From Zarea fungicola (Eukaryota > Ascomycota > Sordariomycetes > Hypocreales > Cordycipitaceae), in the NCBI GenBank assembly GCA_900169235.1, contig FWCC01000142.1:40670-104669 (forward strand): DNA of 64,000 nt. Reading direction: 5' to 3'. A model generated the notes under the pieces. It saw only the letters and a program-made list of their open reading frames with translations. It was not told where the DNA came from and ran no database searches. This document shows positions 1 to 11,688 of the stretch, piece after piece. Both the position numbers and the translations under genes were made by a program. Each line of letters opens with the position of its first letter. The stretch's first letter is position 1.

Positions 1-2184
1 AGCCCAACCGTTGAAGATCACCCCGGATCGAATCAGGAGCCCGCTCAGGTTGACCATAACTTTGTAGCTTCATCAACTCGCCCAAACTCGCAACATGTCG
101 GTGAATCTGCAGTCCAGACCAATAAACCATCTCACTCAGGTGAGCAAATCGTATCTATTTTCTCTTCCGTTGGCCACTAATCGCTCACACATCTTCAAGC
201 CATTTTTACCGATCCATCATTATCTTCCAGCACTAATTTTGGAAGTCAAGTCAAGAAAATACCCAGGGACCCGCGGCGCGGCTCGCCTCACAGCAGCCAA
301 TTCACCGCCGGCAGTCGAGACAATGCGTATGGCCTATTTGAAACACAGTCCAGTCAACTTTCCGACAGCATCTTGTGGCCCAGCCAGAGCGACGCTCAAC
401 ACTTGATTTCCACTGTTATGAGCTCCCTGGGAAAAGTTCACCATCTTTTTGATGCGCGGGCTTTTGCAGACCGCTTCTCGCAAGATTATGCCCACGTCGC
501 GGTCGGAACGCACCCTATTGACGCTTGGTACGTGGAGTTGTTGCTCGTCCTTGCTGTTGGGGCACTGCTCAAGGGCTGCAAATCGCCTGGCGATTCCTTC
601 CCCGGTGCGCAATTCTTCACGGCTGCCACCAGGAGGTTTCCAAACATGATTCAACTACGAGCCGCCGGAACGCTGGGGGTAGAGATCAGTGGACTCTCCG
701 CATTCTTCCTGCAGTGTGCCGATCGCAAGGAGGACGCCTATATCCACGTATGATGCCAGCCTCGTCCATCACTGGCCGATCTGTCACTGCTAACGTTTCT
801 TTCTCGTTCTTAATAGGCAGGCATGGCGCTACGGCTTTCGGTATCAATGGGCTTATTTCGAGAAAATTTGAATGAGCATCTGCCCAGATCTGAAGCTGTC
901 CATCGCAACAGACTGGCTTGGAGTGTTTATATGCAAGAGAAGTACGTTACCCCTTAGCTATATGAACTCCTACTAACATCTACTATAGGAGACTTGCTGC
1001 TGCCACCGGTAATCCAAGCTTCATATCAGACAGCATGATTAGTATTGCGCGACCTATGCCATCGCCCGGGTTTGACTCTGGAGTGATACTGAATGTCAAC
1101 ATCAGTATTGCTACTATTACGGGACAGATCTTAGAAAGTGAGCAACCCCTCGTCCCAGGTTAATGCTGTCAACTCTAACACTAGGTAAAGCCGTGTATAG
1201 TCATAAGAAGCAGCCAGAAGAAAGTTTCGTCTCTGGAGTTCGAGAAATTCTTGTCTCTTTAGGAAGAGCTAGAGATGCAATGCCTCTGGATTGTGTCATG
1301 GACTTTTCTTCTCCTTTTCCACTCACCCGAGATTGCATCACCCTGAATCTCATGCTCTATCAAGTAAGTGATCCTTCCTTTATGACTTGACTGACAGCTA
1401 AAACAGCGTAGGCAATTATTCTCACAACTCGCCCCGCTCTGCTGCACCTGGCAAAAGCTCGAATTACGAACCAGGAGATTTCTGGGAGATATGAAGTATT
1501 TGAAAAGTTCTCAAAAAACTGCATCGATGCGGCGGAGAGAAGTTTGTTTGTTCTATGCGCGGCTAGGGACCAAGACTTAATTGGTAACTCACACGATCAT
1601 GCTGTATGCTGGAGACTTTGCTAATCTCACCTCCAGCCACATTCGGGTTTTTCGACCTCGACGGTCTCTTTTCAGTGGCATTCGTTTTGATCCTAGCTAA
1701 ACTTGTGCCATTTGAGCCCCAGCGAGCAAAAATGGCGAATGGTATAGAATTAACCATGAAGTTGTTTAACTATCTTGCCAAACGAGGCAACAAAGCCGCC
1801 CTGAATCGCAAAGCAGACTTTGAGCAGATGTGCAACCATGCTGGCATCGCGCTTGAAGGAACATATGCCTCTCCCGGCGGAGTACAGGAAATCATGACAC
1901 TGCACAGCCATGCTGCAAATACGCTACGCTATGGTCCGGTTACTGATAGTGCGCAAGCCACCGTTGAGAATCCCAGCCGCCCTGAGAGCCTGGAGACCTC
2001 CAGTCTACCATCATTTTGGCAGCCTGAGAACATTTTATTTGACTCCTTCTTCTACTCTGTACCTGACGACTTTTACACTGTCTACCAGAACGTGGATCTG
2101 ACGCTGTCGGGTTCCGTCGAGCTGGACTGGGGGCAGCTTGAGAGTAATATAAACTCTTTCCATGGGAACAGGTCACTCCAGTAG
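1..2184 (+). CDS. Fungal Zn2Cys6-type transcription factor, C-terminal part (5' truncated by window)
   Basis: The reading frame is open from base 1 and ends at the stop at 2182-2184, so the start codon and any DNA-binding domain lie outside the window. Coding blocks, with introns removed, lie at about 1-139, 250-750, 817-942, 990-1139, 1181-1362, 1412-1583 and 1637-2184; the first junction is uncertain. The joined protein has the middle homology region typical of fungal Zn2Cys6 regulators: a block around 817-942 reading AGMALRLSVSMGLFRE, and a C-terminal FFDLDGLFSVAFVLILA segment at about 1647-1697. It heads a block containing a permease, an aldolase and a dehydrogenase, so a pathway-specific regulator is the natural inference. 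The fungal_trans domain assignment is strong; the target is unknown. Confidence 0.8.
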
Positions 2185-2553
2185 TTAATATAACTATCGA
2201 AACTTACCTTTGACTGAACTATTTTTCTCATTAGGTAAATTATTTGGATACTGGATGAAGAAACCTACATTCATCGTAGCCATTTGTACTAGGGAGACGA
2301 TATTGCAAAAAAAGAAAAAAAAAGGCGAGAGCTTAGCAGGCGCACTGAGTGGCGCCATCGGCAGGGAACACAACGCAAATGGATCTACGTAGCCGCAATA
2401 AGCCATTAGGGATGCAAGATTGAATGGGGTAATGGTGAATCCTTTCGAGGAGATAGCACTAATTCAATATATTCTCGCTCATAACATATATATAACAGAT
2501 AATTGCAAATATGCAGGCTGGCCTTGGTCCAAAGTTGAGCCACCGCAATACAA

Positions 2554-4248
2554 TCAATAGCTGTACCGGAAGGTTCTGTCTTCTTTTTCAGTGCAGTCAG
2601 CTTCAACTGAAATAGCTGCAGGAAGTTCTCCATTGGCTGCATCCGTCTCTGCTTGTTTATTTCTCTTCGCATTAGACCATTTGGAAGTGAAAAAAGTAAG
2701 CGTAAACGTAATAATGAGGCAGCCCCAGCTCACCACACTCGCAATGCAGCCTTTTCGGTACCTTGGTGCGTCTTGCTGTTGCCAGAGTTGCGGGGATGTA
2801 ATGCATCCGACACAGTACATGACAAAGAAAATGGCACCAACGACGGACTTTTTGGTGTTTCCGCGAACATTCGATGACATGAGGCCCACTGCCATGCCTA
2901 GTGGTGCGGCGCTGCTCGCTGCAAGCCATGTACTGACGACTATGCCCCAGCTTGCGGATGCGGGAAGTAGTAGAAGCAGGAGCGATCCAAGCATAGGAAC
3001 AGCGGCAAGAAGTATACCGGCGATACATCTACTGTTGGGAAAGTAGAGAGGGATCAGAGCTCCAATCCATACCATGATGAAGGAGACTCCACCACGGGGA
3101 AGGCCAACGAGCATCGTTTGGAATGGAGAATAACCGAAACCGGAAATAACAAGGGACGAAAACTGTGTTTTGATCAGTAAAGCAAAGTCTTGTTCATTGA
3201 TATTAAACCTACTTTGACTATGGCAGTCGGGATGGTGATGAAGAGCGCCATCAGCGCGTATACCAGTGTTCTTGGATCCGATACTGCCTCAATGGCTTGC
3301 TTCATGTCAAAGTTTGTTCGATCACGCGTCGCTCGATCCAGCAGCAATCGGTCTATCGCAATTCTGCGCTCGTGTTCTGTCAAAAACCAGGCACTCGATG
3401 GATCTCTAGGCATGAGACTGATGAAGAGGATGCCGCAGGCGATGGTGAGGGCACCGCAAATAAGAAACATGACGCGCCAAGTTTGAAGGGCAAAGTGTCC
3501 CTGCCCGATACCGTACATCATGAGAGCGCCAACAACCTGGGACACTCCAAACATTGAGACCCAAGATCTACACCATTTTTCATTAGCCAACACTTGCACA
3601 TAGGTCACGACATGTGCGTGCCAGTCAGTAGTACATACGCAATTCTAACTGGATGTTCGCGGCGACAGTACCAGTTGCTGGTGATGATCATGAAACTAGG
3701 GGCCACAGCGCCCTCTGTGAAGCCGAGCAAAAAGCGAACGGCGCCGATGCCCGCAAAGTCTTGAGTTGCTGCGAGGCACATTTCGCAAGCACCCCATAAG
3801 ATACTAGGAAGCCATAAAGTCAGCACCAGGTACGCCGGGGACGATAGGAGAAATATGACGGACATGCAAATCCCAACAAACAGGGACAGATGCATTCGAC
3901 TCATCAAGTATGCAGCAGGATATTCAGACACCAGTTGACCAAAATAAAAAATTGAGATGGTCCAGGAGAATTCTGACCCAGTCAGATGAAGATTCTTGGA
4001 GAGTCCGAACACGGCGGCATAGTTGATGCTCTGCTTATCGAGGTCTAGACTTGCTTAGCCTTGGGATTACGGAAAATGAGCAACATCTTTTGTAGTCACT
4101 TACATTGAAAGAAGTAAACGAGAGCCATCAAAGGGAGAATTACCCGGTCGAGTTTGGCAAGGACACGCTTTTCTTCGGCAGGATCGATAACTATGGCTGC
4201 ATCACCCTCTATCTCCTTTGAAACTGCATTCTCTTCAAATTTTGACAT
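2554..4248 (-). CDS. MFS permease of the anion:cation symporter (allantoate permease/Dal5-like) family
   Basis: Four exons (4248-4104, 4044-3639, 3567-3213, 3162-2554) join in frame to 504 aa. The start at 4248 gives MSKFEENAVSKE, a short acidic cytosolic tail before the first membrane helix. Family hallmarks are YLDKQSINYAAVFGL after TM1, GQLVSEYPAAYLMSR in TM2 and RFLLGFTEGAVAPS in TM5, as in Dal5/Tna1-type carriers of allantoate, nicotinate and other small carboxylates. About twelve hydrophobic segments are visible, with a polar C-terminal tail. It is divergent from the aldolase gene at 4885 and shares its 5' region, which suggests that it imports the substrate of that pathway. The substrate cannot be read from the sequence. 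Confidence 0.9.
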
Positions 4249-4884
4249 GGTGCACTCCTGAATGTAGCGAAAAATTGAAGATGTGAGAAAGAGATCTGCA
4301 TTCAACCTGTATGTAAGACCCAGTTCCTATTGTGCAGCGAAATCCAGCGTGGGTTAGGGGAGTTAAGAGAGACATCGAAGTTAGTTTGGTCGGGCTTTTA
4401 TATACATTTTTTTGAAGAATGAATTTCGACAAGTACCCCATGGGGATGGCGGGGAACAGATTTGTCGGCATATTAACGTGGGGAAGAGAGTTACGAGGCG
4501 TCGTCGGATGTAATCGCCGAGCACACCATTTGCGCTTGACTCTGATGACAAGGAAGGCCAAGCATCTGGGGCTGGCGCCGTTTTCACTTGACCAATAAGC
4601 CCTCAAAGGATAAAAGCCAGGCTTATTTGCCCCCTTACTCGAGTCTCCGGTCGGAGCATAATTAGTATGCGTGTGGAGACAATGGCTTGACGGCTTCAAC
4701 ATCCGTGGCTCTCCGCACATTTCATCCCCACTTGCTGAACTCTGGACCGAAGAAATGGCAATATGTGATGGTTACTGAGCGGCTCGCGAAGCGCAAGAAA
4801 TGTATTAATAGGACAGGGATGGCTCAAGTCTACGAATGTGTCTCCGAATGATCTCATCGCCCATTATTCAAGTCGACGATCAAG
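4249..4884. promoter_or_regulatory. Shared divergent promoter region between permease and aldolase
   Basis: This 636-bp interval separates two genes read outward from it, a permease to the left and an aldolase to the right. A TATATAAAA-like element reads on the minus strand at 4397-4405, about 150 bp before the permease start. No convincing TATA box was seen for the aldolase. Coordinated control by the Zn2Cys6 regulator at the left edge is an inference; no inverted CGG half-sites were verified. Confidence 0.45.
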
Positions 4885-5756
4885 ATGCAGACCAGAACGG
4901 CACTACACGCTAACAATCTGCTGCAGGCAGCGTCGGCCAATATGCTATGCAAGGCGTTTGGCATCAAGATTTCGCCTCATACACATGTTGTGCAGCTTGC
5001 AAAGAATGCCGGCTTTGATTCTCTTTTTATTGACCTCGAACATGCCTGGCTATCGCTGGAGCAAACCACGGCCCTTTGCCACGTTGGTCTCCTGGCTGGC
5101 ATCAGCCCGTTTGTAAGAGTGCCTCACAAGTGTGGCAACGGATTTGTGCAAAGAGTCCTCGACGGAGGTGCCATGGGCGTCATATTTCCCCATATTCATT
5201 CAGCCGGTAAGCAACGTCTATCCTTTTACACCGCATTCATTGAGACATGTCGTAATTTATATTTGCAGAGGACGCTAGAGCCGCTGTCGGCATGTGTAAA
5301 TACCCACCGCAAGGCTGCCGCTCCATGACTGGCCAGCTCCCACAATTTGACCTTCAAGGGATTCCAGTAGAAGAAACAATCAACCAGGCGAACCAGTCGG
5401 CATCTACTGTATTTGCCATGATTGAAAGTGGAGATGCGGTGGAGCGAGCCGGCGAAATTGCCGCAGTGGACGGCGTCGACGTCGTTTTGGTGGGATCTCT
5501 GGACTTGTCCATTGAGCTTGGAGTGCCTGGTCAGTTTCAAAGCGAAAAGTATCGCAGTGCACTCCAGGTGGTCAGCGAAGCCTGCAGAGATAACGGCAAG
5601 ATATTCGGACTCGCCGGCATATATGATGACCCCGTGACCCAAGATTGGGCAATCAATGAGTTGGGTGTCAGATTCATGCTTGTGCAGCAGGACACTTCCT
5701 TGATAGCTGGTGGGGGCAAAAGGGCAGCAGCAGCTGTGCCATTAGTTCGTTCATAG
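4885..5756 (+). CDS. HpcH/HpaI aldolase family protein (class II 2-oxo-acid aldolase)
   Basis: Two exons (4885-5206 and 5269-5756) around a 62-bp intron encode 269 aa. The protein has the phosphoenolpyruvate/pyruvate-type TIM barrel signatures: DLEHAWLS with the catalytic His53, FVRVP with Arg78, KYPPQGCRSM, and metal-binding Glu160 in AMIE and Asp186 in GSLDLS. Members of this family cleave 4-hydroxy-2-oxo acids or 2-keto-3-deoxy sugar acids to pyruvate plus an aldehyde; the fungal L-rhamnose pathway aldolase belongs here. All key residues are present, so the enzyme looks intact. With the neighbouring permease and hydroxyacid dehydrogenase it probably catabolises an imported acid. The exact substrate is unknown. 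Confidence 0.9.
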
Positions 5757-6514
5757 ATAACAAATATAAATAGAACTGTTGCTGAGGGCAGTTATCTGTC
5801 ACAAAGACTCCGCAGCTGCTCGAGGAAGGAGGGGTCTATTTGATGTTGTTTGTAATGGTCTCTTAACTGGTATGCCCTGTTGTGCCGCTTCATTTGCATG
5901 CGGGCTGCCTTTAACCACTAATAAGGAAACCCGCAAGCTAATCTTTTAATACACACCCTTTAAGCAAATCTACTGGATAGTAGAAGGGAACTGGTGTTTT
6001 ATTCAATGTCGCAAGCATCACAGGCATAGACTCAATATGTCTAGGGTATTGTTTCCAGCTCCCCGAGTCATGAGGAGAAACATACGAGTGCAAGATAACC
6101 TGTTTACGATTGTTCTTATTAGTCGGCTACCGTGGGTTTTTGCCGCGGCGTAATACTGGGTCACCGGCCAAGCCACCAGTTGGCATTCCCCGCGCGACGG
6201 TGATTGCCCACTGCCGAGCAGGGTCACTAGTCCACGTTTGTCATCGTGGCAGATGTATTCCACGGATCTTGGAGCCGAATGACGGATGAAGAAGCCGAGA
6301 AAAATGAGCCGCCTAGTAAGCATGGCGTCAGGTCTACGCTGCTCAAACATACAAGTCGGCTACTTTAACAAAGTGTAAGCCGCAAGGCTGGTCAGAATCT
6401 AGTCCAATGTCATGCCCGTGGCTCGATAAAAGGTAATGGCAAACTCTGTTTCTTCTCAGCGCGGATCGCAGTTCCTCTGCAGAAGCATTTTTAAAGATCA
6501 AACCAGGCCAAGAA
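5757..6514. other. Intergenic region between aldolase and dehydrogenase
   Basis: This 758-bp spacer lies between two co-oriented genes. It contains the 3' end of the aldolase transcript and the promoter of the dehydrogenase. I see no conserved coding stretch on either strand and no clear TATA box close to 6515. Confidence 0.5.
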
Positions 6515-7450
6515 ATGGGTTCCATTACACCAAAACAGACAATCTACCTGCTGGATATCATTGTGCCGGAAGCCCTCGCATATTGTCAGCAGCGGTTCCA
6601 CACAATTCTCTCGACAGATCCCGAAAGCAACGAATGGCGCGAAAAAGCAACAGCGATCCTCGTACGTGAGAGACGGATCACCGCCGAAGATATAAAAAGT
6701 GCCCCCAACCTGCGAGTTATTGGAAAGCAAGGCGTTGGAATCGACATTATCGACCAGGATGCGTGTGCGGCCCGTGGGATTCCTATTCTCAACACACCAG
6801 GCGCTAATTCGCAAAGCGTGGCCGAGCTCGTTCTGGCATTGACTCTCGCAGTAGCCAGAGAGCTAGGACCAATTGCTGCGAAACAAGCTCTTGGGACTGA
6901 CGTCCACAAAGAGCATTGCTTGGGCATGACGCTGGCGGGAAGAACAATCGGAATCATCGGAATGGGCAATATTGGTCTAAAGGTGGCTCAGATGTTCCAG
7001 GGTGCTCTGGACATGAAGATCTACGCCTACGATCCATTCGCACCAAATGATGCATGGAAGGATGTTGCTCACACACGAGTGCAAGACGTGGCTGAGCTCT
7101 TGCCGCATGTAGATGTGCTGACACTTCACCTGCCATTGACCGAGCATACGAGAGACTTTATTTCATGGCCGCAACTGACGGCTATGAAACCAACTGCCAT
7201 CTTGATCAATGCTGCTCGTGGCGGAATCGTCAATGAGAATGACTTGCTGCGGGCCCTCCAGGAAGGTGAGATTTGGGGAGCTGGACTCGACTGCCACAAC
7301 ACCGAACCGCCGGTCATGAAGGATTATGAGAAGTTCTGGGCCACTAGGAGGGTTATTAGTACTCCCCACATCGGAGCAACCACCAAAGAAACACAGATTC
7401 ATACTGCTACCACGGCAATAGAGAGAGTGTACAAGTTTCTAACAGATTAG
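6515..7450 (+). CDS. D-isomer-specific 2-hydroxyacid dehydrogenase (3-phosphoglycerate dehydrogenase-like)
   Basis: A single intronless frame of 311 aa. The NAD-binding Rossmann motif Gly149-x-Gly151-x-x-Gly154 sits in GIIGMGNIG. The catalytic triad of the family is visible: Arg235 in NAARGGIVNE, Glu264 in HNTEPP and His285 in TPHIGATT. The substrate-site motif KQGVGIDIID at 71-80 is also present. Length fits the short form without a C-terminal regulatory ACT domain. It probably reduces a 2-oxo acid or oxidises a D-2-hydroxy acid in the cytosol. Its position after the HpcH/HpaI aldolase and a carboxylate permease suggests a step in the same pathway. Glyoxylate/hydroxypyruvate reductase activity is an alternative. 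Confidence 0.92.
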   Translation: MGSITPKQTIYLLDIIVPEALAYCQQRFHTILSTDPESNEWREKATAILVRERRITAEDIKSAPNLRVIGKQGVGIDIIDQDACAARGIPILNTPGANSQSVAELVLALTLAVARELGPIAAKQALGTDVHKEHCLGMTLAGRTIGIIGMGNIGLKVAQMFQGALDMKIYAYDPFAPNDAWKDVAHTRVQDVAELLPHVDVLTLHLPLTEHTRDFISWPQLTAMKPTAILINAARGGIVNENDLLRALQEGEIWGAGLDCHNTEPPVMKDYEKFWATRRVISTPHIGATTKETQIHTATTAIERVYKFLTD

Positions 7451-9059
7451 CCACTTTTGAGATGCACAATCATAAGCTAGAATGCGAACAAACTATGATA
7501 ATAGTATGCAAGAATAGAGTCAATCCGTGTTTTTCATTGCTTCGGCAACGCCGCTATAGCCTCCAAGCCACTAGCTTCACATCCAGTTGGTCACACTGGC
7601 ATCTGCAAATGTTATCAGACAAAACGACGTGTTTTGGTGACGAATGCTAACACAAATCCTTGCCATAGGGTTCAATGGAAGTAAGATCCATTCCTTGCTG
7701 TTCTATAAAAGAAATAATCTAATAATACACATCAATATTTACAAGCATCTGGCGTTGTTTACTAGTAGCTTTTTCAGGAATTTGCTCACCTTCTTATGCA
7801 TATAACGCTGTATAATTATAAGCAGTCAGAGTTACAGTGGAGGGACAAAGGTCACCAGAATATGCCATGTATCAGATGCTCTCCATATCGATACTGGGCC
7901 CTGTTGTAGACCACAGGCCAGAAACAACTTCCCATGAGCGCGCGAATACTAAGCATGGCGGCATACCGCCAATGGAGACTCGTGGACACATCCGTGCTGC
8001 CACCTAGAGTCTTGTCGTTTAACCCCTATGGTTTTACGTTCTCAAGATGCTTTTGTGTCGTTGACTTTGAACAGACAAATAAATTAAAAAAAACAGCTCT
8101 TTAAAGTCACATAGACTTAGTAGCTCAACATTCATTGTTCTAGCGCGCCGCTCAGTGGGTTGTCGCCCTTCACCCAAGTCGCTGAACACTCACGACGTAT
8201 TACAGGAGCACCCCAAGACCTTATGATGCCTTGTGCTTATTGCTACGCATTGCATCTGCCATCCAGCGCCGAGGAGCGAGTCACTCTGTTGAGATGGTTG
8301 CGATGGTGTCGCCATTTCCTGCAATGAATAGATAAAACAGCCTAGAGGCTGGGTTTTCCGGCCATATATTGCGTACTGGCCATAATGAAGTGGTGGTTGG
8401 CCTTTTTTGCTTCTTTCCGTCTACTGTGGGAATCTCCACAAGCTAGCTAGATCGCTGCTGCCACCAACATGCTGGGCAGCATACCTGCTTCCACCAATGG
8501 TAACTGATGGGCAGAACCCTTGACTCAAAGTCCCAGAAATATATAAATGATAAAATTTTCACCATTATAATGATAACCATACTTTGATAAGCCGCAAAGG
8601 CCGGCAACGACAGTGTGTGGTCAATCACACACACCCAAGTAAATGTAAAGACATAGTAATCTAAAGCCATCTTGTTCTAGGAAGATAGTGCGAGCTGGCG
8701 GGTCCAGTGGCTTTCTGAAGCAAGCTCATGCCGATGCGGCCAGCACAAGCAAGGCTGAGTCAGTCGCTAAAGTCGGATGTCTGATTAAGAGGGAGACGAT
8801 CTGACTGGAGCAATTTAAGCATGGACGCTCACACCATGACTCTTGCTTTCCATGTCAGGCCGCCAATTTGCACACGAGTGGATGCCCCCAAGGTGATGCA
8901 AGACTTGCAGGAGGCCCTACTTGCGCTGAGAATAAATATCAAAGGGAACCGTGCAAACTGAATTTGATATCTATGCGCCTGCACAGATTTTCCAATACCT
9001 TTTGAAAAGTACAATATTAATACTATACCTGCACCTTACTCTTTTCAACTTGCTCAACT
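7451..9059. other. Gene-poor intergenic stretch
   Basis: About 1.6 kb in which I find no frame with recognisable domains on either strand. Short open frames exist but lack family motifs or convincing splice structure. The stretch ends at an RTA1-like relic. Confidence 0.5.
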
Positions 9060-9227
9060 TCTACCAATCAAAGGAATTTCTACCTCTGAAAATATCTTCC
9101 CCCACTACAAGTGGCTGCCACCTTTACAATCTTATTTGCCGTAGCTACGGTGTGGGTGATCTATCGGACGTTGAAAACGAGGACCTGGTTCAGTATCCCC
9201 TTTGTCGTGGGCGGTTTGTGTACGTGA
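9060..9227 (+). pseudogene. RTA1-like membrane protein, N-terminal relic
   Basis: Between an in-frame TGA at 9087-9089 and a second at 9225-9227, 45 codons read KYLPPLQVAATFTILFAVAT, then VWVIYRTLKTRTW and FSIPFVVGG. This resembles the first helices of fungal RTA1-like lipid-translocating proteins, where a YxPSL motif starts TM1 and RTWF..PF.IGG starts TM2. The TGA stands where many relatives have Trp (W-K-Y-x-P). The GY motif and the later helices expected downstream are absent. I read it as a truncated, decayed copy. The match is short, so assignment is tentative. Confidence 0.45.
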
Positions 9228-10162
9228 ATGACTTTCCAGGGGGTAGACTTTGACCAGGCCAGGATTGCTGATCAACGGATGAACCGGGCCACACTTTCTT
9301 TTTATGCCAAGACAAAACCAAGCACCTTTTGTGGCACTTACGCCTCCCTTTATAATCAATCATTTGCCGAGCCGCTAAACATCAACAGTGTTACATTTCA
9401 CGAGGAATGTGTTGTATAAAAGCCGAGACAGGTGTAATTAATTACGTTCGCTCATCTTTTAAAACTAAAAAAAACTAATCATATAAAAACAGCAGGGCAC
9501 CTCAACTACAACTCACCTTGTAGTCGCGGCGCTCCCTCAAGTGTCGAGAGTCATCCCCACAAAAGCCGACTCCGGCATCATAGCTGTGCAGAGAATCCGC
9601 CAACTATTAATGGGATTTGCAACGCTACGTCGGGTCAAGTCAAAAAAGTCTCGAGTCTTCTCTCACATTTCAGAGTCACAAACGCGGGCTTCACTTATTG
9701 CTCATCGCAATAATACTCGTTCTCTTCATGGGTCAATTATTTCCTCCGAGCCGCCCATACTCTCAAGACATTTCTCAGGTGACAGTGGTATAAGAGGTAA
9801 TGACTTGCGTAGATTCTGAGTCGTGTCTGAGACATGATTGAGTTTCATAACTGGGTTTCGCATCAGCTTTTAGGATGCCACATCATAAGTGCGCCGACGG
9901 AAACACACACTCAGCTACTATCTAGACGGTATTGTTCTCGGATCCTAAGACAGTTGATAAGACAGGTAAAAAAAAACAATGGCAGATACTATCAATATAT
10001 GGTAGGTGTTTGCTATAAATAATATGGAAATCTGCCCTCTCACTTACCGAAACGAATGTTAACTTGCAACATTTACCATCCATATCTCTCTATTCTCTCA
10101 ATTCGTACATCAAGCACTTCTTATCCTACCACACCACAAAAACCACAAAAACCACAAAAACC
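9228..10162. promoter_or_regulatory. Upstream region of the small secreted protein gene
   Basis: No coding stretch recognised. A TATAAAT box at 10014-10020 lies about 145 bp before the start at 10163. The leader just before the start codon (10130-10162) is an A/C-rich direct repeat of an ACCACAAAA-type unit, giving an unstructured 5' leader of the kind seen in front of highly expressed secreted fungal genes. Confidence 0.45.
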
Positions 10163-10492
10163 ATGAAGTTTTCCATTGCACTATTGGCTATTATCATTAG
10201 CACTGCTTTTGCCGTACCGGCTGCAGACCGGCTGCAGCTGGCGGCCTTGGACAGACGCGGACTGTTCCCAGAAGGGAAGGAGGCAGCCTATTTATCGCAA
10301 TGCTTGCAGGTAGCTTCAGTTCAAGGTGTTGATGCTGAGACTGCGGTGAAACACTGCAAATGTGGCGCCACAGCCATCAAGAGCAGTTTTACAAATGCAG
10401 AAATCGAAGCCCTTGACTCTCACGATAGAGTTAACGCCAAGCTACTGCAGCGGGTACAACAAGTTGTTCGCGCAGCGTGTGCAGCGAAATAA
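10163..10492 (+). CDS. Small secreted four-cysteine protein
   Basis: An intronless frame of 109 aa. Residues 1-17 form a clear signal peptide (MKFSIALLAIIISTAFA) followed by VPAADR. A dibasic LDRR at 29-32 could be a Kex2-type processing site, leaving a mature domain starting GLFPEG. The four cysteines are Cys47, Cys65, Cys67 and Cys106, enough for two disulfides. The rest is helical and rich in Ala and Gln. The ATG follows a CA-rich leader and a TATA box, supporting expression. I do not recognise a family; an effector-like or cell-surface role is only a guess from size and secretion. Confidence 0.8.
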   Translation: MKFSIALLAIIISTAFAVPAADRLQLAALDRRGLFPEGKEAAYLSQCLQVASVQGVDAETAVKHCKCGATAIKSSFTNAEIEALDSHDRVNAKLLQRVQQVVRAACAAK

Positions 10493-11301
10493 GTCCGATT
10501 GTGAGGAGGAGATAATGGAAACCTGGCTCATTTTTGGCTTGAGGAATCGAAAGTAGTGAGAATTCTGTCCCAGCAGGGTCTACTGCAGGGGAAGGGATTC
10601 AAATACAATTTATACTGTATCTTCTACGTTTGCCAAGTTTGTCCTAAAACTGGACCTAGGATAATGCAGTGACTACAGTTTCCAAAAGTCGTACAATGAC
10701 GTGTCTTCTTTCTCCCCCTGTGTTAACGATAACGATAATTCAAGTGCTATTATAGCAGCAAGTGGGCTGGAAGACAGCGGTTATGCACCCGACAGTATTG
10801 CTAGCAAAGAAACCACTAATATCCCTTTACTTTATTCCTATGCTGGGTTCGTTACGTTAGATCATCTCTGTCATATTCTTGGCCGGTCTGTACATCGCAC
10901 AATGGAAAAAGCGGGAGTCATTCAGCTGCTTCGCAATGGTTAGAGTCTGGCTCAAAGCAAGGCCCTGCATTAGGTGGCCTTGCCTCTTGACCCGACTGTC
11001 GTTTCCCCGGAACCGAGGCGTATGAGATAGAGAGATGTAGAACACAAGTGTACTGTATCACTACATAAAACATATAGGCTGCACTGTGATATAATATGTC
11101 CGAAAATGCCTGTGTATTGTAATAGTCTTGCATTCTTACGCTTTTTACTCTATCGCCATTGAACATGGCGGCAGAGATATAGCTGTGGGTTTCTTGCTGG
11201 AGCCAAAACAATTGCGCTCCTTAGACTACTAACCGCACAGAGCATACCGCTCTTATACACGGCGTCGGGCTTGCATTTTTAGTGTCCTTACCGGCGGGGC
11301 G
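10493..11301. other. Intergenic stretch
   Basis: About 800 bp downstream of the secreted protein. Short open frames occur but none begins with a convincing start or carries a known motif. Confidence 0.4.
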
Positions 11302-11688
11302 ATGAGGGCAACGTCTGCGTCTTCATCAGCCAACATGTATAGTCCGTCTCAATCTGGAAGCAACAGTCAAACGGCGAACCAAGGGCTGCATATCCGTGAA
11401 GGGCAGCAGGACAATTATGCCTACCCTGGACAACACGAATCCGGTGTTGCGGGTACAGAAACACACCTACGCCCAGGCATCATGCCCACTGGTGCAAACA
11501 GTCGCAGCCAATTCAATGTGACCGGTGTTGTCGAATCATCGGCAACCAACACAGCCCATACAGGCGGTGTAGTTGACAGCCACAACCCGGGTTATCATGA
11601 AGATGTCGCGCCGCCTCCTTTTCAAGACGCTGTGGCAGACGGTCGAGCGCCAAATTTACCACAAAGTCACAGCAATAAGGGACCGTAA
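11302..11688 (+). CDS. Hypothetical disordered protein
   Basis: An ATG-started frame of 128 aa, very rich in Ser, Gly, Asn, Gln and His, with no predicted helix or membrane segment. A VAPPPFQD motif is near the C terminus. The absence of stops over 387 bp and the biased but non-repetitive composition make it coding-like. I do not recognise a family. It could equally be the remaining exon of a larger gene or a chance frame, and there is no clear promoter. Confidence 0.35.
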   Translation: MRATSASSSANMYSPSQSGSNSQTANQGLHIREGQQDNYAYPGQHESGVAGTETHLRPGIMPTGANSRSQFNVTGVVESSATNTAHTGGVVDSHNPGYHEDVAPPPFQDAVADGRAPNLPQSHSNKGP

